Assembly (NCBI GenBank): GCA_009912235.1
Contig: WNDS01000001.1
Coordinates: forward strand, 868,001-932,000
Length of the DNA: 64,000 bases
From: Stenotrophomonas maltophilia
GTDB lineage: Bacteria > Pseudomonadota > Gammaproteobacteria > Xanthomonadales > Xanthomonadaceae
Direction: 5' to 3'
Made by a program: the position numbers and the translations under genes. This document shows positions 45,192-54,705 of the stretch, one piece after another (position 1 is the first letter of the stretch; each line of letters begins with the position of its first letter). The notes beneath the pieces are model-generated. The model was given only the letters and a program-made list of their open reading frames with translations. It had not been told where the DNA came from and ran no database searches.

Positions 45192-46655
45192 ATGTCACCC
45201 GGATCTGAAACTCGAGCGATGCACGACACCCTTTTCCTGTTCGGTGCCACAGGTGACCTGGCCCAGCGCTACCTGTTCCCTTCCCTGTTGCGCCTGCTCG
45301 GAGACGGCCTGCTGCCGGAGGACTTCAAGGTCCGCGCGCTGGCCCTGTCGGCCCACGACACTGCCGCCTTCCAGGACATCCTGCGCCCGCGCCTGCAGCA
45401 GGCCAACCCGCTGGCGAGCCAGGAAGACATCAACAACCTGCTCTCGCGCATCGACTACCGCTCGGTGGACCTGCGTGACGCCGACTCGGTGGCCGCTGCG
45501 GTCTCCGACCTGGTGCACCGCAAGTGCGTGAGCTACCTGGCCATCCCGCCGGGCCTGTACATCTCCACCTGCGAAGGCCTGGCCAAGGGCGGCGCGCTGG
45601 CCGCGCCGGCCCGCCTGATGCTGGAAAAGCCGATCGGCAGCGACAGCGAGAGCGCCGAGGAGATCATCTCCACCATCGGCCAGTGGATCGACGAAGACCG
45701 CGTGTTCCGCCTGGACCACTACCTGGGCAAGGCGGCGGTGCAGAACCTGATCGCGCTGCGCTTCGGCAACACGCTGCTGGAAGCGGTGTGGAACCGCAAC
45801 TACATCGAGTCGGTGCACATCCTGGTGTCCGAGAGCGAGGGCGTGGACGGCCGCGATGCGTACTACGCACGTTCCGGCGCGCTGCGTGACATGGTGCAGA
45901 GCCATATCCTGCAGCTGCTGTGCATGGTGGCGATGGAGCCGCCGGCCTCGCTGGAAGCCGACCGCATCCGCGACGAGAAGGTCAAGGTGCTGCGCGCGCT
46001 GCGCCCGCTGGACGCCAAGCACGCCGCGCGTGACAGCGTGCGCGGCCGCTACACCGCCGGCACCATCAACGGCCAGCCGGCACAGGCCTACCAGCCACCG
46101 GAAGGCAGCGACGTGGAAACCTTCGCCGGTGTCACCGCCTACATCGACAACTGGCGCTGGACCGGCGTGCCGTTCCACCTGGTCACCGGCAAGCGCCTGC
46201 CCGAGCGCACCACCCGCGTGGTGGTCACGCTCAAGCCGGTCACCCACTGGCTGTTCGAGCGCCCGCACCGCGCCCAGGCCGCACCGAACCGCCTGGTGTT
46301 CCAGCTGCAGCCGCAGGAAAACATCGAACTGGGCCTGATGAGCAGCCTGGCCGGCCCGGAATGGGGCGCGCTGGAACTGCACCCGCTGGAACTGGAACTG
46401 TCGGTGCCGACCGGCCTGCACCGCCGCATCGCCTACGAACGCCTGTTCCTGGACGCCTTCAACGGCAACCACACCCTGTTCGTACGCGATGACGAAGTGC
46501 GTGCCGCATGGGCCTGGATCGACAGCGTGGCCAACGCCTGGAAGGATGCCAAGCTGCCGCTGGAGCCGTACCCGGCCGGCCAGTGGGGCCCGTCCAACGC
46601 CAGCGTATTCCTGCCGCAGGGCGTGGAAGATCCCGAGCGCGGAGCCAAGGCATGA
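45192..46655 (+). CDS. zwf: Glucose-6-phosphate 1-dehydrogenase
   Basis: An approximately 487-residue enzyme that oxidises glucose-6-phosphate with NADP to 6-phosphogluconolactone. The cofactor motif is LFLFGATGDLAQRYLFPSLL, the substrate site RLDHYLGKAAVQN, and LMLEKPIGSD and GVPFHLVTGKRL are conserved. ATG 45192 is used; ATG 45219 (MHDTLFLFG) would leave nine residues less and is equally plausible. Its TGA overlaps the glk start as ATGA. It heads the zwf-glk-pgl-edd group of the Entner-Doudoroff pathway. Confidence 0.95.
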   Translation: MSPGSETRAMHDTLFLFGATGDLAQRYLFPSLLRLLGDGLLPEDFKVRALALSAHDTAAFQDILRPRLQQANPLASQEDINNLLSRIDYRSVDLRDADSVAAAVSDLVHRKCVSYLAIPPGLYISTCEGLAKGGALAAPARLMLEKPIGSDSESAEEIISTIGQWIDEDRVFRLDHYLGKAAVQNLIALRFGNTLLEAVWNRNYIESVHILVSESEGVDGRDAYYARSGALRDMVQSHILQLLCMVAMEPPASLEADRIRDEKVKVLRALRPLDAKHAARDSVRGRYTAGTINGQPAQAYQPPEGSDVETFAGVTAYIDNWRWTGVPFHLVTGKRLPERTTRVVVTLKPVTHWLFERPHRAQAAPNRLVFQLQPQENIELGLMSSLAGPEWGALELHPLELELSVPTGLHRRIAYERLFLDAFNGNHTLFVRDDEVRAAWAWIDSVANAWKDAKLPLEPYPAGQWGPSNASVFLPQGVEDPERGAKA

Positions 46656-47656
46656 GTGCGGCCAGCCAGCCGGTCCTGGCGGCCGACATCGGTGGCACCA
46701 ACGCCCGCTTCGCCCTCGCCGACACCTCGCTGGACGCCCCGCTGCTGACCGACAGCATCCGCGAATACGCCGTGGCTGATTTCCCGTCACTGGGCGATGC
46801 CGCGCGCCACTACCTGGAACAGGTGGCGGCCACCGCCAAGCGCGGCGTGTTCGCCGCGGCCGGCCGCGTGGACGGTGACGAAGCGCGCATCACCAACCAC
46901 CCGTGGGTGATCTCGCGCAGCCGCACCGCGCAGATGCTCGGCTTCAACGAACTGCACCTGATCAACGATTTCGCCGCGCAGGCCATGGCCGTTTCGCTGC
47001 TGCAGCCCGACGACGTGGTGCAGATCGGCGGTGCGCACTGGACCCCGCGCCAACCCGGCCAGCCGCGCAACTACGCGGTGATCGGCCCGGGCACCGGGCT
47101 GGGCGTGGGCGGCCTGGTGATCCGCAACGGCCGCTGCTACCCGCTGGAAACCGAAGGTGGCCACGTCAGCTTCCCGCCGGGTACGCCGGAAGAAGTGCGC
47201 ATCCTGGAAATCCTCTCGGCGCAGTTCGGCCGCGTGTCCAACGAGCGCCTGATCTGTGGCCCGGGCCTGGTCAACATCCATCGCGCCGTGTGCGAGATGG
47301 CCGGCTTCGACCCGGGCAAGGTGGTGCCGGCCGATGTCACCGCGCGCGCTGCGCTCGGCGACCCGCAGGCGATGCGTGCGGTGGATGTGTTCTGCGCCGT
47401 GTTCGGTGCCATCGCCGGCGACCTGGTGCTGATCCAGGGCGCATGGGACGGCGTGTTCCTCACCGGCGGCCTGGTGCCGAAGATGCTCGATTCGCTGCAG
47501 CATTCCGGTTTCCGCCAGCGCTTCGAACACAAGGGGCGTTTCTCTTCGATCATGGCGCGGGTTCCGTCGCTGGCCATCATGCACCCCTGCCCCGGGCTGC
47601 TGGGTGCCGCCGCGTACGCCGCCGACGCCGAACGTGACGCCCAGGAGGCTGCATGA
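46652..47656 (+). CDS. glk: Glucokinase
   Basis: A 334-residue ATP-dependent glucokinase of the Glk family, giving glucose-6-phosphate. N-terminal phosphate-binding motif ADIGGTNARFALAD, then LINDFAAQAMAV, ATP-site VIGPGTGLGVGGLV and the sugar-site ETEGGHVSFPP; near the end FLTGGLVPK. Start ATG 46652 and stop 47656 overlap zwf and pgl as ATGA on both sides, so the three genes are one coupled unit. Confidence 0.94.
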   Translation: MSAASQPVLAADIGGTNARFALADTSLDAPLLTDSIREYAVADFPSLGDAARHYLEQVAATAKRGVFAAAGRVDGDEARITNHPWVISRSRTAQMLGFNELHLINDFAAQAMAVSLLQPDDVVQIGGAHWTPRQPGQPRNYAVIGPGTGLGVGGLVIRNGRCYPLETEGGHVSFPPGTPEEVRILEILSAQFGRVSNERLICGPGLVNIHRAVCEMAGFDPGKVVPADVTARAALGDPQAMRAVDVFCAVFGAIAGDLVLIQGAWDGVFLTGGLVPKMLDSLQHSGFRQRFEHKGRFSSIMARVPSLAIMHPCPGLLGAAAYAADAERDAQEAA

Positions 47657-48375
47657 CCGTCAATTTCTCCAGCGACCGCGTCGAGTTCATCGCCCACCGC
47701 GATGCCGATGGCTGGATCGAGGCCGTGGCCGCCGAAATGGCCCAGGCCATCAACCAGGACATCACTGAACTGGGCCGCGCGCGCATCCTGCTGTCCGGCG
47801 GCAGCACGCCGGCGCCGGTGTACCAGGCGCTGGCCGAACTGGACGTGCTCTGGGACCGGGTGGAAGTGAGCCTGGCCGACGAGCGCTGGCTGTCCCCGCA
47901 GGACCGCGACAGCAATGCCTGGCTGGTGCGCGAGCACCTGCTCAAGCGTGCTGAAGGTGCGCATTTCGATCCGCTGGTGCGCATCGGCAAGCCGCTGCCG
48001 GAGTGCGTGTACACCGCCAACCTGCAGGCCCAGCACAGCCAGCGGCCGAGCGTGGTAGCGCTGGGCATGGGCAACGATGGCCACACCGCCTCGCTGTTCC
48101 CCGGCTCGAAGGACCTGCAGCGCGCGCTGGAAAGCACCCTGCCCTACGCCGCGCTGGATGCCACCGGCTGCCCCGGTTCCAACCAGTGGCCGCTGCGCAT
48201 CACGCTGACCCCGCACGGCCTGCGCCAGTGCCAGCAGCGCCTGCTGCTGCTGCGTGGCAAGCAGAAGCTGGAGGTGCTGCAGCAGGCACTGGACAGCAAC
48301 GATCCGCAGCTCTACCCGATCCTCAACGCGATCAACCTGGACGGTGCCCGCCTGCGCGTGCACTGGGCCGATTGA
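47653..48375 (+). CDS. pgl: 6-phosphogluconolactonase
   Basis: A 240-residue DevB-type lactonase that hydrolyses 6-phosphogluconolactone to 6-phosphogluconate. Its NagB-like fold shows RILLSGGSTPAPVYQAL near residue 44, VEVSLADERWLSPQDRDSN and ALGMGNDGHTASLFPGS, the typical set. ATG 47653 overlaps the glk stop. edd follows after 58 bases. Confidence 0.93.
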   Translation: MTVNFSSDRVEFIAHRDADGWIEAVAAEMAQAINQDITELGRARILLSGGSTPAPVYQALAELDVLWDRVEVSLADERWLSPQDRDSNAWLVREHLLKRAEGAHFDPLVRIGKPLPECVYTANLQAQHSQRPSVVALGMGNDGHTASLFPGSKDLQRALESTLPYAALDATGCPGSNQWPLRITLTPHGLRQCQQRLLLLRGKQKLEVLQQALDSNDPQLYPILNAINLDGARLRVHWAD

Positions 48376-48433
48376 GCCGATGCCCGACCGTCACCGAAAC
48401 GCGTCTCTCGCCACCTTCATCCCCCGGTAACCA

Positions 48434-50350
48434 ATGAGCCTCCATCCGCAACTGCACGCCATCACCGAGCGTATCATCCGCCGCAGCGCCCCCTCGCGCG
48501 CGGCCTACCTGGCGGCCATCGATGCCGCCCTGCGCGACGGCCCGTTCCGCAGCCGCCTGAGTTGCGGCAACCTCGCCCACGGCTTTGCGGCCTGCGGCGG
48601 CACCGACAAGAGCCGTCTGCGCGGCGGGGTGACCCCGAACCTGGGCATCATCACCTCGTACAACGACATGCTGTCGGCGCACCAGCCGTTCGAGACCTAC
48701 CCCGAGCAGATCCGCGCCCACGCCCGCGAACTGGGCGCCACCGCCCAGGTGGCTGGCGCGGTGCCGGCGATGTGCGACGGCGTCACCCAGGGCCGTGGCG
48801 GCATGGAGCTGTCGCTGTTCTCGCGCGATGTGATCGCCCAGGCCGCCGCCATCGGCCTGAGCCATGACATGTTCGACACCACGGTCTACCTCGGTGTCTG
48901 CGACAAGATCGTGCCCGGCCTGCTGGTCGGTGCGCTGGCCTTCGGCCACCTGCCGGCGGTGTTCGTGCCGGCCGGCCCGATGACCCCGGGCATTCCCAAC
49001 AAGCAGAAGGCCGAAGTGCGCGAGCGCTACGCCGCCGGCGAAGCCACCCGCGAGGAACTGCTGGAAGCCGAATCGGCGTCCTACCACGGCCCGGGTACCT
49101 GCACCTTCTATGGCACGGCCAATTCCAACCAGGTGCTGCTGGAAGCGATGGGCGTGCAGCTGCCGGGCGCGTCGTTCGTGAATCCGGACACGCCGCTGCG
49201 CGATGCGCTGACCCGCGAGGCCACCGAACGCGCGCTGGACATCACCGCTCTGGCCGATGACTTCCGCCCGCTGGGCCGCATCATCGACGAGCGCGCGATC
49301 ATCAATGCGGTCATCGCGCTGATGGCCACCGGCGGCTCGACCAACCACACCATCCACTGGATCGCGGTGGCGCGTGCGGCCGGCATCGTGCTGACCTGGG
49401 ACGACTTCGACGAGCTGTCGCAGCTGGTTCCGCTGCTGGCCCGCGTGTACCCCAACGGCGAGGCCGACGTGAACCGCTTCGCCGCGGCGGGCGGCCCGGC
49501 CTTCGTGTTCGGAGAGCTGATCAAGGCCGGCCTGATGCACGGCGACCTGGTCACGGTGGCGCGCGGCGGCATGGCCGACTATGCCCGCGAGCCGCAGCTG
49601 CGCGATGGCCAGCTGGTCTACCTGCCGGGGCTGGAACGCAGCGCAGATGAAGAGGTGGTGCGCAGCGTCGACAATCCGTTCGAGAGCCAGGGGGGCCTGC
49701 GCCTGCTGCGCGGCAACCTGGGCCGTTCGCTGATCAAGCTGTCGGCGGTGAAGCCGCAGTACCGCACGATCGAAGCGCCGGCGGTGGTGGTGGATGCGCC
49801 GCAGGTGCTCAACAAGCTGCACGCGGCGGGCATGCTGCCGCAGGATTTCGTGGCGGTGGTGCGCTACCAGGGCCCGCGTGCGAACGGCATGCCGGAACTG
49901 CATTCGCTGGCACCGCTGCTGGGCCTGCTGCAGAACCAGGGGCGCCGGGTGGCGCTGGTGACCGATGGTCGCCTGTCCGGTGCGTCGGGCAAGATTCCGG
50001 CGGCGATCCACGTGACGCCGGAAGCGGCGCGCGGCGGTCCGCTGGCGAAGGTGCGCGAGGGCGACATCATCCGCCTGGATGGTGAGGCCGGCACGCTGGA
50101 AGTGCTGGTGGATGCGGCCGAATGGGCGGCACGTGAGCTGGCGCCGAACACGGCACCGGCGGCGCACGATCTGGGCCGCAACCTGTTCGCGGTGAACCGG
50201 CGTGTGGTCGGCCCGGCGGACCAGGGCGCGATTTCGATTTCGTGCGGGCCGGCGGCGGCTGATGGCAGCCCGTGGGATTACGACGCGGAGTATGAGCTGG
50301 GGCACGATGCTGCGGTTGCGGCGGCGCCGCATGAGGCGAAGGACGCGTGA
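48434..50350 (+). CDS. edd: 6-phosphogluconate dehydratase
   Basis: A 638-residue IlvD/Edd-family dehydratase that turns 6-phosphogluconate into KDPG. Motifs: [40 protein letters not shown] (first cluster Cys), [15 protein letters not shown] and [20 protein letters not shown], plus iron-sulfur Cys in [11 protein letters not shown] and the [13 protein letters not shown] segment. Length fits Edd rather than the shorter IlvD. No eda gene follows: the next 530 bases contain repeats, then nfeD on the other strand. Confidence 0.95.
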   Translation: MSLHPQLHAITERIIRRSAPSRAAYLAAIDAALRDGPFRSRLSCGNLAHGFAACGGTDKSRLRGGVTPNLGIITSYNDMLSAHQPFETYPEQIRAHARELGATAQVAGAVPAMCDGVTQGRGGMELSLFSRDVIAQAAAIGLSHDMFDTTVYLGVCDKIVPGLLVGALAFGHLPAVFVPAGPMTPGIPNKQKAEVRERYAAGEATREELLEAESASYHGPGTCTFYGTANSNQVLLEAMGVQLPGASFVNPDTPLRDALTREATERALDITALADDFRPLGRIIDERAIINAVIALMATGGSTNHTIHWIAVARAAGIVLTWDDFDELSQLVPLLARVYPNGEADVNRFAAAGGPAFVFGELIKAGLMHGDLVTVARGGMADYAREPQLRDGQLVYLPGLERSADEEVVRSVDNPFESQGGLRLLRGNLGRSLIKLSAVKPQYRTIEAPAVVVDAPQVLNKLHAAGMLPQDFVAVVRYQGPRANGMPELHSLAPLLGLLQNQGRRVALVTDGRLSGASGKIPAAIHVTPEAARGGPLAKVREGDIIRLDGEAGTLEVLVDAAEWAARELAPNTAPAAHDLGRNLFAVNRRVVGPADQGAISISCGPAAADGSPWDYDAEYELGHDAAVAAAPHEAKDA

Positions 50351-50405
50351 GGTGTTGAAGAGCGCTGCGGGTCTGTCGCAGCGGTCGGTGTCCTGGGGCG
50401 GCGAA

Positions 50406-50498
50406 GGGCAGGCCGTCACCAGGACACGCCGTAAACCCATCCCTGGGGCTCGTAGGCGCCATCCATGGCGCCTACGGTCCTGCCTGCCCCACCTGCCC
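50406..50498. repeat. Large composite palindrome, copy 2 (inverted)
   Basis: Reverse orientation relative to copies 1 and 3. Arms pair at GGGCAGG (50406-50412 with 50492-50498) and AGGAC (50421-50425 with 50477-50481), with a mispaired middle. The core (50426-50476) contains the GTAGGCGCC/GGCGCCTAC hairpin and the ACGCCGTAAACCCAT flank of the other copies, one base shorter. It lies just behind edd. Confidence 0.8.
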
Positions 50499-50720
50499 AA
50501 CCGCCGACAGACTCCGGCGCTGGAGGGTTCCCGTCAAACAATGCAAAGCGGGAGCTCAAGCCAGAGCTAGAGCAGTTGGTTTCGGAGGGTTATGGGGAGG
50601 GACGGATCCCTCGGCATGAACAGGTAGAGCCAGACCATGGTTGGCTGCCGAGCGCAGCGACCGGCTTTTGCTTTTGCTCTTTTTTCTTTTCCGTGGGCTG
50701 GACGCGGACGGAAACTGTCG
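50499..50720. other. Spacer between two composite palindromes
   Basis: About 220 bases between copies 2 and 3. Contains a long pyrimidine-rich run (around 50665-50695, TTTTGCTTTTGCTCTTTTTT-like) that is atypical for this GC-rich genome. No coding sequence is credible. Confidence 0.45.
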
Positions 50721-50721
50721 G

Positions 50722-50827
50722 GGGTCGGGCGGGTTGGGTTCACGGGACCGTAGGCGCCATGGATGGCGCCTACGAGCCCCCATGGACGGATTTACGGCGT
50801 GTCCCGTGAACCCAACCCGCCCGACCC
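50722..50827. repeat. Large composite palindrome, copy 3
   Basis: Left arm 50722-50748 pairs perfectly over 27 bases with 50801-50827. The core (50749-50800) has the GTAGGCGCCAT/ATGGCGCCTAC hairpin then GAGCCCCCATGGACGG and TTTACGGCGT. Core is almost identical to copy 1; the arms differ. It can form a 106-base cruciform. Confidence 0.88.
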
Positions 50828-50882
50828 AACACATGAACCACCCGCGACCACCCACGAGGGGCTGCGCCGTTGGCTGGAAACC

Positions 50883-51317
50883 CTACGCGGCAGACTCGAC
50901 CACCAGCACGCTGCCCTGCACCGCCACCACGCGCACGCGCGTGGCCGCTGGCAGGTCCGGTCCGGTCACCTGCCACAGTGCATCGTCGATGCTCACCCGC
51001 CCCTGCCCGGCCACGATGCCCTGCTGCAGCGGCACCACGCGCCCCACCAGCTGCGCGGTGCGCCGGTTCAGCAGCGGCGCATCGCTGGGCCGCGCGCGCG
51101 GCCTGCCCCAGCGCCGGTAGCACTGGATCGACACCACGCTCAGCACCACGAACGCCACCACCTGCCACAGCACCGGGATATCGCCGAACACCGCCACCAG
51201 CGCGAATACCGCCGCCGCGCCGATGCCGATCCACAGCATGAAAGCGCCGGGCGCCAGCGCCTCGGCGGCGAACAACAGCAGGGCCAGCGCGCCCCAGGCC
51301 ACCACTTCCCAGCGCAT
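50883..51317 (-). CDS. NfeD-like membrane protein
   Basis: A 144-residue protein with two or three N-terminal membrane segments (VVAWGALALLLFAAEALAPG, FMLWIGIGAAAVFALVAVFG and VLWQVVAFVVLSVVSIQCYR) and a C-terminal OB-like NfeD domain: LVGRVVPLQQGIVAGQGRVS then DALWQVTGPDLPAATRVRVV. NfeD proteins pair with stomatin/SPFH partners in membrane microdomains; here qmcA lies one base upstream in the same direction. The ATG is 51317. It is the YbbK-type short form without a protease domain. Confidence 0.9.
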   Translation of the reverse strand: MRWEVVAWGALALLLFAAEALAPGAFMLWIGIGAAAVFALVAVFGDIPVLWQVVAFVVLSVVSIQCYRRWGRPRARPSDAPLLNRRTAQLVGRVVPLQQGIVAGQGRVSIDDALWQVTGPDLPAATRVRVVAVQGSVLVVESAA

Positions 51318-51318
51318 G

Positions 51319-52278
51319 TCAGCCTCCCAAGGTGGGCGGCCGCTTGGCGTCCGGCTTGCTGTCCTGGCTGGCCAGTGCCTGCTTGGCCAGTTCGGCCACG
51401 CCGGCGATCGAGCCGATCACTCCGCTGGCCTCCATCGGCATCAGCACCAGCTTCTGGTTCGGCGAACTGGCCAGTTCCTTGAACGCTTCCACGTACTTCT
51501 GCGCGACGAAGTAGTTGATCGCCTGCACGTCACCCTCGGCGATCGCCGCCGACACCACCTTGGTGGCCATCGCCTCGGCCTCGGCCAGGCGCTCGCGCGC
51601 TTCGGCATCGCGGAACGCGGCTTCGCGGCGGCCTTCGGCTTCCAGCACGGTGGCCTGCTTCTCGCCATCGGCGCGCAGGATTTCCGACTGCCGCGAACCT
51701 TCCGCTTCCAGAATCTGCGCGCGCTTCTCGCGCTCGGCCTTCATCTGCCGCGCCATCGCATCGAGCAGGTCGCGCGGCGGCTGGATGTCGCGGATCTCGA
51801 TGCGGTTGACCTTCACGCCCCACGGGTTGGTGGCATGGTCGACCACGCTCAGCAGCTGGGCGTTGATGACTTCGCGCTGGCTCAGCGATTCGTCCAGGTC
51901 CATCGAACCGATCACGGTACGGATGTTGGTCTGCACCAGGGCGATCATCGCCACTTCCAGGTTGGCCACTTCATAGGCCGCCTTGGCCGCGTCCAGCACC
52001 TGGAAGAACACCACGCCGTCCACGCGCACGGCGGCGTTGTCCTTGGTGATCACTTCCTGGCTGGGCACGTCCAGCACCTGCTCCATCATGTTCACCTTGC
52101 GCCCCACCCCGTACACGATGGGAATGAGGAAATGCAGGCCGGGGGTCATGGTGTACGTGTAGCGCCCGAAGCGCTCGACGGTCCATTCATACCCCTGCGG
52201 CACCATCCGTACGGCCTTGAACAGGATCACCACGGCCACGAAGGCCAGTACCACGGTAAAGAACATGGTCGGGAACAT
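51319..52278 (-). CDS. SPFH/stomatin-like protein (QmcA/paraslipin type)
   Basis: A 319-residue protein with one N-terminal membrane segment (MFFTVVLAFVAVVILFKAVR) and the SPFH domain: VPQGYEWTVERFGRYTYTMT, PGLHFLIPIVYGV, VDGVVFFQVLDAAKAAYEVA. The C-terminal coiled coil is Ala/Glu/Arg-rich (RQMKAEREKRAQILEAEGSR). Stomatin-like proteins organise membrane microdomains and regulate proteases; the exact function here is unknown. It is paired with an NfeD gene one base downstream. Confidence 0.92.
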   Translation of the reverse strand: MFPTMFFTVVLAFVAVVILFKAVRMVPQGYEWTVERFGRYTYTMTPGLHFLIPIVYGVGRKVNMMEQVLDVPSQEVITKDNAAVRVDGVVFFQVLDAAKAAYEVANLEVAMIALVQTNIRTVIGSMDLDESLSQREVINAQLLSVVDHATNPWGVKVNRIEIRDIQPPRDLLDAMARQMKAEREKRAQILEAEGSRQSEILRADGEKQATVLEAEGRREAAFRDAEARERLAEAEAMATKVVSAAIAEGDVQAINYFVAQKYVEAFKELASSPNQKLVLMPMEASGVIGSIAGVAELAKQALASQDSKPDAKRPPTLGG

Positions 52279-52345
52279 CGCGCTTTCCTTATCCAGGACG
52301 TCCAGCCCCCAGCATAGCGCGTGAAGGCGGTCGGCACAGCGGGCG

Positions 52346-52648
52346 CTACCAGGGCACCCGGCCGCGCAGGATGTCGACGAACATCACCCAGTCACTTATG
52401 AACGAATACAGCGGGTGGCGGATAGTGGCGGGGCGGTTCTTCTCGAAGAAGAAATGGCCGACCCAGGCGAAGCCATACCCACACAGCAGCGCCCCCAGCA
52501 GCCACCACGGCTGGCCGCGCAGCAGCGCGGTGGCCACCAGCGCCAGTACGCCACAGCTGCCGATGACATGCAGCCGGCGCGACACCGGGTGGCGGTGTTC
52601 GGCCAGGTAGAACGGATAGAAGTCGCGGAAGCTGGCGAAGCGGCCCAT
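52346..52648 (-). CDS. Mpo1/DUF962-like membrane protein
   Basis: A 100-residue protein from ATG 52648 (GGAG upstream). MGRFASFRDFYPFYLAEHRH then PVSRRLHVIGS, two membrane segments (CGVLALVATALLRGQPWW and LLGALLCGYGFAWVGHFFFE) and a C-terminal YSFISDWVMFVDIL match the DUF962 family. The yeast member Mpo1 is a 2-hydroxy fatty acid dioxygenase with metal-binding His; the H-x(n)-H residues here (AEHRHP, RRLHVIG, GHFFFEKNRPA) fit. Function by homology only. Confidence 0.8.
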   Translation of the reverse strand: MGRFASFRDFYPFYLAEHRHPVSRRLHVIGSCGVLALVATALLRGQPWWLLGALLCGYGFAWVGHFFFEKNRPATIRHPLYSFISDWVMFVDILRGRVPW

Positions 52649-52707
52649 GCGCGGGCTCCGGTCAAGGGCGATGACCGCATCATGCGCCCATGTCGCCGCG
52701 GCGCCGT

Positions 52708-53034
52708 TCACACCGCCGGGCGCGGCCCGAACATGATCACCGCCATGCCCAGCAGGCACAGCGCGGCGCCCACCATGTCCCAGCGGCTGGGGCGGATGCC
52801 ATCCACCAGCCACAGCCAAAACAGCGCGGTGCCGATGTACACGCCACCGTAGGCGGCATACACGCGGCCGCTGGCGGTCGGGTGCAGGGTCAGCAGCCAG
52901 GCGAACAGCGCCAGGCTGGCCGCAGCCGGCAGCAGCAGCCACACGCTGCCACCCTTGCGCAGCCACAGCCACGGCAGGTAGCAGCCGACGATCTCGGCCA
53001 CGGCGGTCAGCAGGAACAGCGCCAGCGTCTTCAT
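52708..53034 (-). CDS. YnfA family membrane protein (UPF0060)
   Basis: A 108-residue four-helix membrane protein: [60 protein letters not shown] and [20 protein letters not shown]. The [20 protein letters not shown] and D-G-x-RP patterns identify UPF0060/YnfA, related to small multidrug transporters. ATG 53034 overlaps the mazG stop (53031) as ATGA. The substrate is not known. Confidence 0.9.
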   Translation of the reverse strand: MKTLALFLLTAVAEIVGCYLPWLWLRKGGSVWLLLPAAASLALFAWLLTLHPTASGRVYAAYGGVYIGTALFWLWLVDGIRPSRWDMVGAALCLLGMAVIMFGPRPAV

Positions 53035-53882
53035 GCCTCTTGGCCGGCCTTCTTATCGGCCTTGGCGTGCTGCCAGAGCGCTTCCTGCGCGTCCAGGCCG
53101 AGCGCGGCCAGACTCTGGCCAGCCGCTGCCGCGCGCGTTTCCATGGCACGGAAACGGCGTTCGAACTTGTGGTTGGCGCCGCGCAGTGCGGCCCCCAGGT
53201 CGATGTCGGCATGGCGGGCCAGGTTGGCACAGACGAACAGCAGGTCGCCCAGTTCCTCCTGCAGCCGCGCCCGGTTGCCGGCCACGTCACCACGCTCGAA
53301 TTCCTCGCGCAGTTCCTGCAGCTCCTCGGCCGCCTTGTCCAGCACCGGGAACGGGCCGGGCCAGTCGAAGCCGACCTTGGCCGCACGCGACTGCAGCTTC
53401 ACCGCCCGCTGCCATTCCGGCAGGCCGCGCGAGATGCCGGCCAATGCCGAGCGGTCGGTCTCGCCCTTGGCCTCGCGCTCGGCACGCTTGATCGCGTCCC
53501 AGTTGCGGGTCACGCCATCGGCGTCCTGCACGGCCACATCGGCGAACACGTGCGGGTGGCGGCGCTGCATCTTGTCGCTGATCGCGCGCGCCACGTCGGC
53601 AAAGGCGAAGGCGCCCTGCTCTTCGGCCATGCGCGCGTGGAACACCACCTGCAGCAGCAGGTCGCCCAGTTCGTCGCAGAGATCGTCCAGGTCGCCACGG
53701 TCGATCGCATCGGCCACTTCGTAGGCTTCTTCGATGGTGTACGGCGCGATGCTGGAAAAATCCTGCTGCAGATCCCACGGGCAGCCGTTCTGCGGGTCAC
53801 GCAGGCGCGCCATGATGCGCAGCAGGCGGGTCAGTTCGTCGGTGGCGGCCGATACGCCGGCCAGGGTGTCATGCGCGCTCAT
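53031..53882 (-). CDS. mazG: Nucleoside triphosphate pyrophosphohydrolase MazG
   Basis: A 283-residue house-cleaning enzyme that hydrolyses NTPs to NMP plus pyrophosphate. The first MazG domain shows [40 protein letters not shown] with the EExxE...ExxD metal motif; the second ends [22 protein letters not shown] 53882 follows GGAGCCTGC; the open frame to 53951 is longer than needed. It overlaps ynfA and follows cysQ by 19 bases. Confidence 0.94.
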   Translation of the reverse strand: MSAHDTLAGVSAATDELTRLLRIMARLRDPQNGCPWDLQQDFSSIAPYTIEEAYEVADAIDRGDLDDLCDELGDLLLQVVFHARMAEEQGAFAFADVARAISDKMQRRHPHVFADVAVQDADGVTRNWDAIKRAEREAKGETDRSALAGISRGLPEWQRAVKLQSRAAKVGFDWPGPFPVLDKAAEELQELREEFERGDVAGNRARLQEELGDLLFVCANLARHADIDLGAALRGANHKFERRFRAMETRAAAAGQSLAALGLDAQEALWQHAKADKKAGQEA

Positions 53883-53901
53883 GCAGGCTCCATCAGCAGG
53901 G

Positions 53902-54705
53902 TCAGCCGGGCAACCAGCTGCGCCAGGGCAGCGCGGTGTCACCCAGCGCAATGAAATCGCCGTTCAACAGGGTTTCGCGGCGGTTGTAGCGGAACGGCTT
54001 GCCGGTGTCGGCGGCCAGCACGGCACCGCCGGCGGCGTGCAGCACGCACTGGCCGGCCGCGGTGTCCCATTCGGAGGTCGGGCCCAGCCGCGGGTAGACG
54101 TCCAGATCGCCCTCGGCCAGCCGGCAGAATTTCAGCGATGAGCCCTGCGCCACGGTCTCGATCTCGCCCATGCGGGCAAGCAGCGCCACGGTTTCGGCCG
54201 AACGGTGCGAGCGGCTGGCGGCCACCCGCAGCGGTGCGGTGGCCGGCGTGCGGGTGCGCAGCACGCTGTCGTGCTGGCCCTGCCGGCGGTAGGCCAGCTC
54301 GCCACGCTGGGCGTGCCAGAGCACGCCGGTAACCGGCGCCAGCACCACGCCGAAGCCCGGTGCGCCCTGGTAGACCAGGGCGATGTTGACGCTGAATTCG
54401 CCATTGCGCTTGATGAATTCGCGGGTGCCATCGAGCGGGTCGACCAGCCAGTACGCGCCCCAGTGCTGGCGCACGTCCCACGGCACCAGCGCCGATTCTT
54501 CCGAGAGAATCGGCAGGTCCGGGGTGAGCTGGCGCAGGCCGCGCTCGATGACCGCATTGGCGGCCAGGTCGGCGGCGGTCACCGGGCTGTGGTCGGACTT
54601 GATCTGCACATCGAAGCCATCGGCATAGACCTGCATGATGGCCTCGCCGGCCTGGCGGGCAATGGCCACCACCGTCTCGCGCAGGTCCGCGGTCAACTTG
54701 ATCAT
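53902..54705 (-). CDS. cysQ: 3'(2'),5'-bisphosphate nucleotidase CysQ
   Basis: A 267-residue inositol-monophosphatase-fold enzyme that hydrolyses PAP formed during sulfate assimilation. The metal site appears as ILSEESALVP (EE), YWLVDPLDGTREFIKRNGEF (DPxDGT) and the distal SEWDTAAGQCVLHAAGG. Start ATG 54705 overlaps the nudE stop as ATGA; the frame to 54810 extends into nudE. mazG follows. Confidence 0.92.
   Translation of the reverse strand: MIKLTADLRETVVAIARQAGEAIMQVYADGFDVQIKSDHSPVTAADLAANAVIERGLRQLTPDLPILSEESALVPWDVRQHWGAYWLVDPLDGTREFIKRNGEFSVNIALVYQGAPGFGVVLAPVTGVLWHAQRGELAYRRQGQHDSVLRTRTPATAPLRVAASRSHRSAETVALLARMGEIETVAQGSSLKFCRLAEGDLDVYPRLGPTSEWDTAAGQCVLHAAGGAVLAADTGKPFRYNRRETLLNGDFIALGDTALPWRSWLPG

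Noticed and set aside
45195..46790. Reverse open frame opposite zwf (531 codons)
   Set aside because: No motifs and reads antisense to an obvious enzyme; a codon-position artefact.
50465..51120. ORFs crossing the composite palindromes after edd
   Set aside because: Frames open only because of the repeats; no ribosome sites and no family resemblance.
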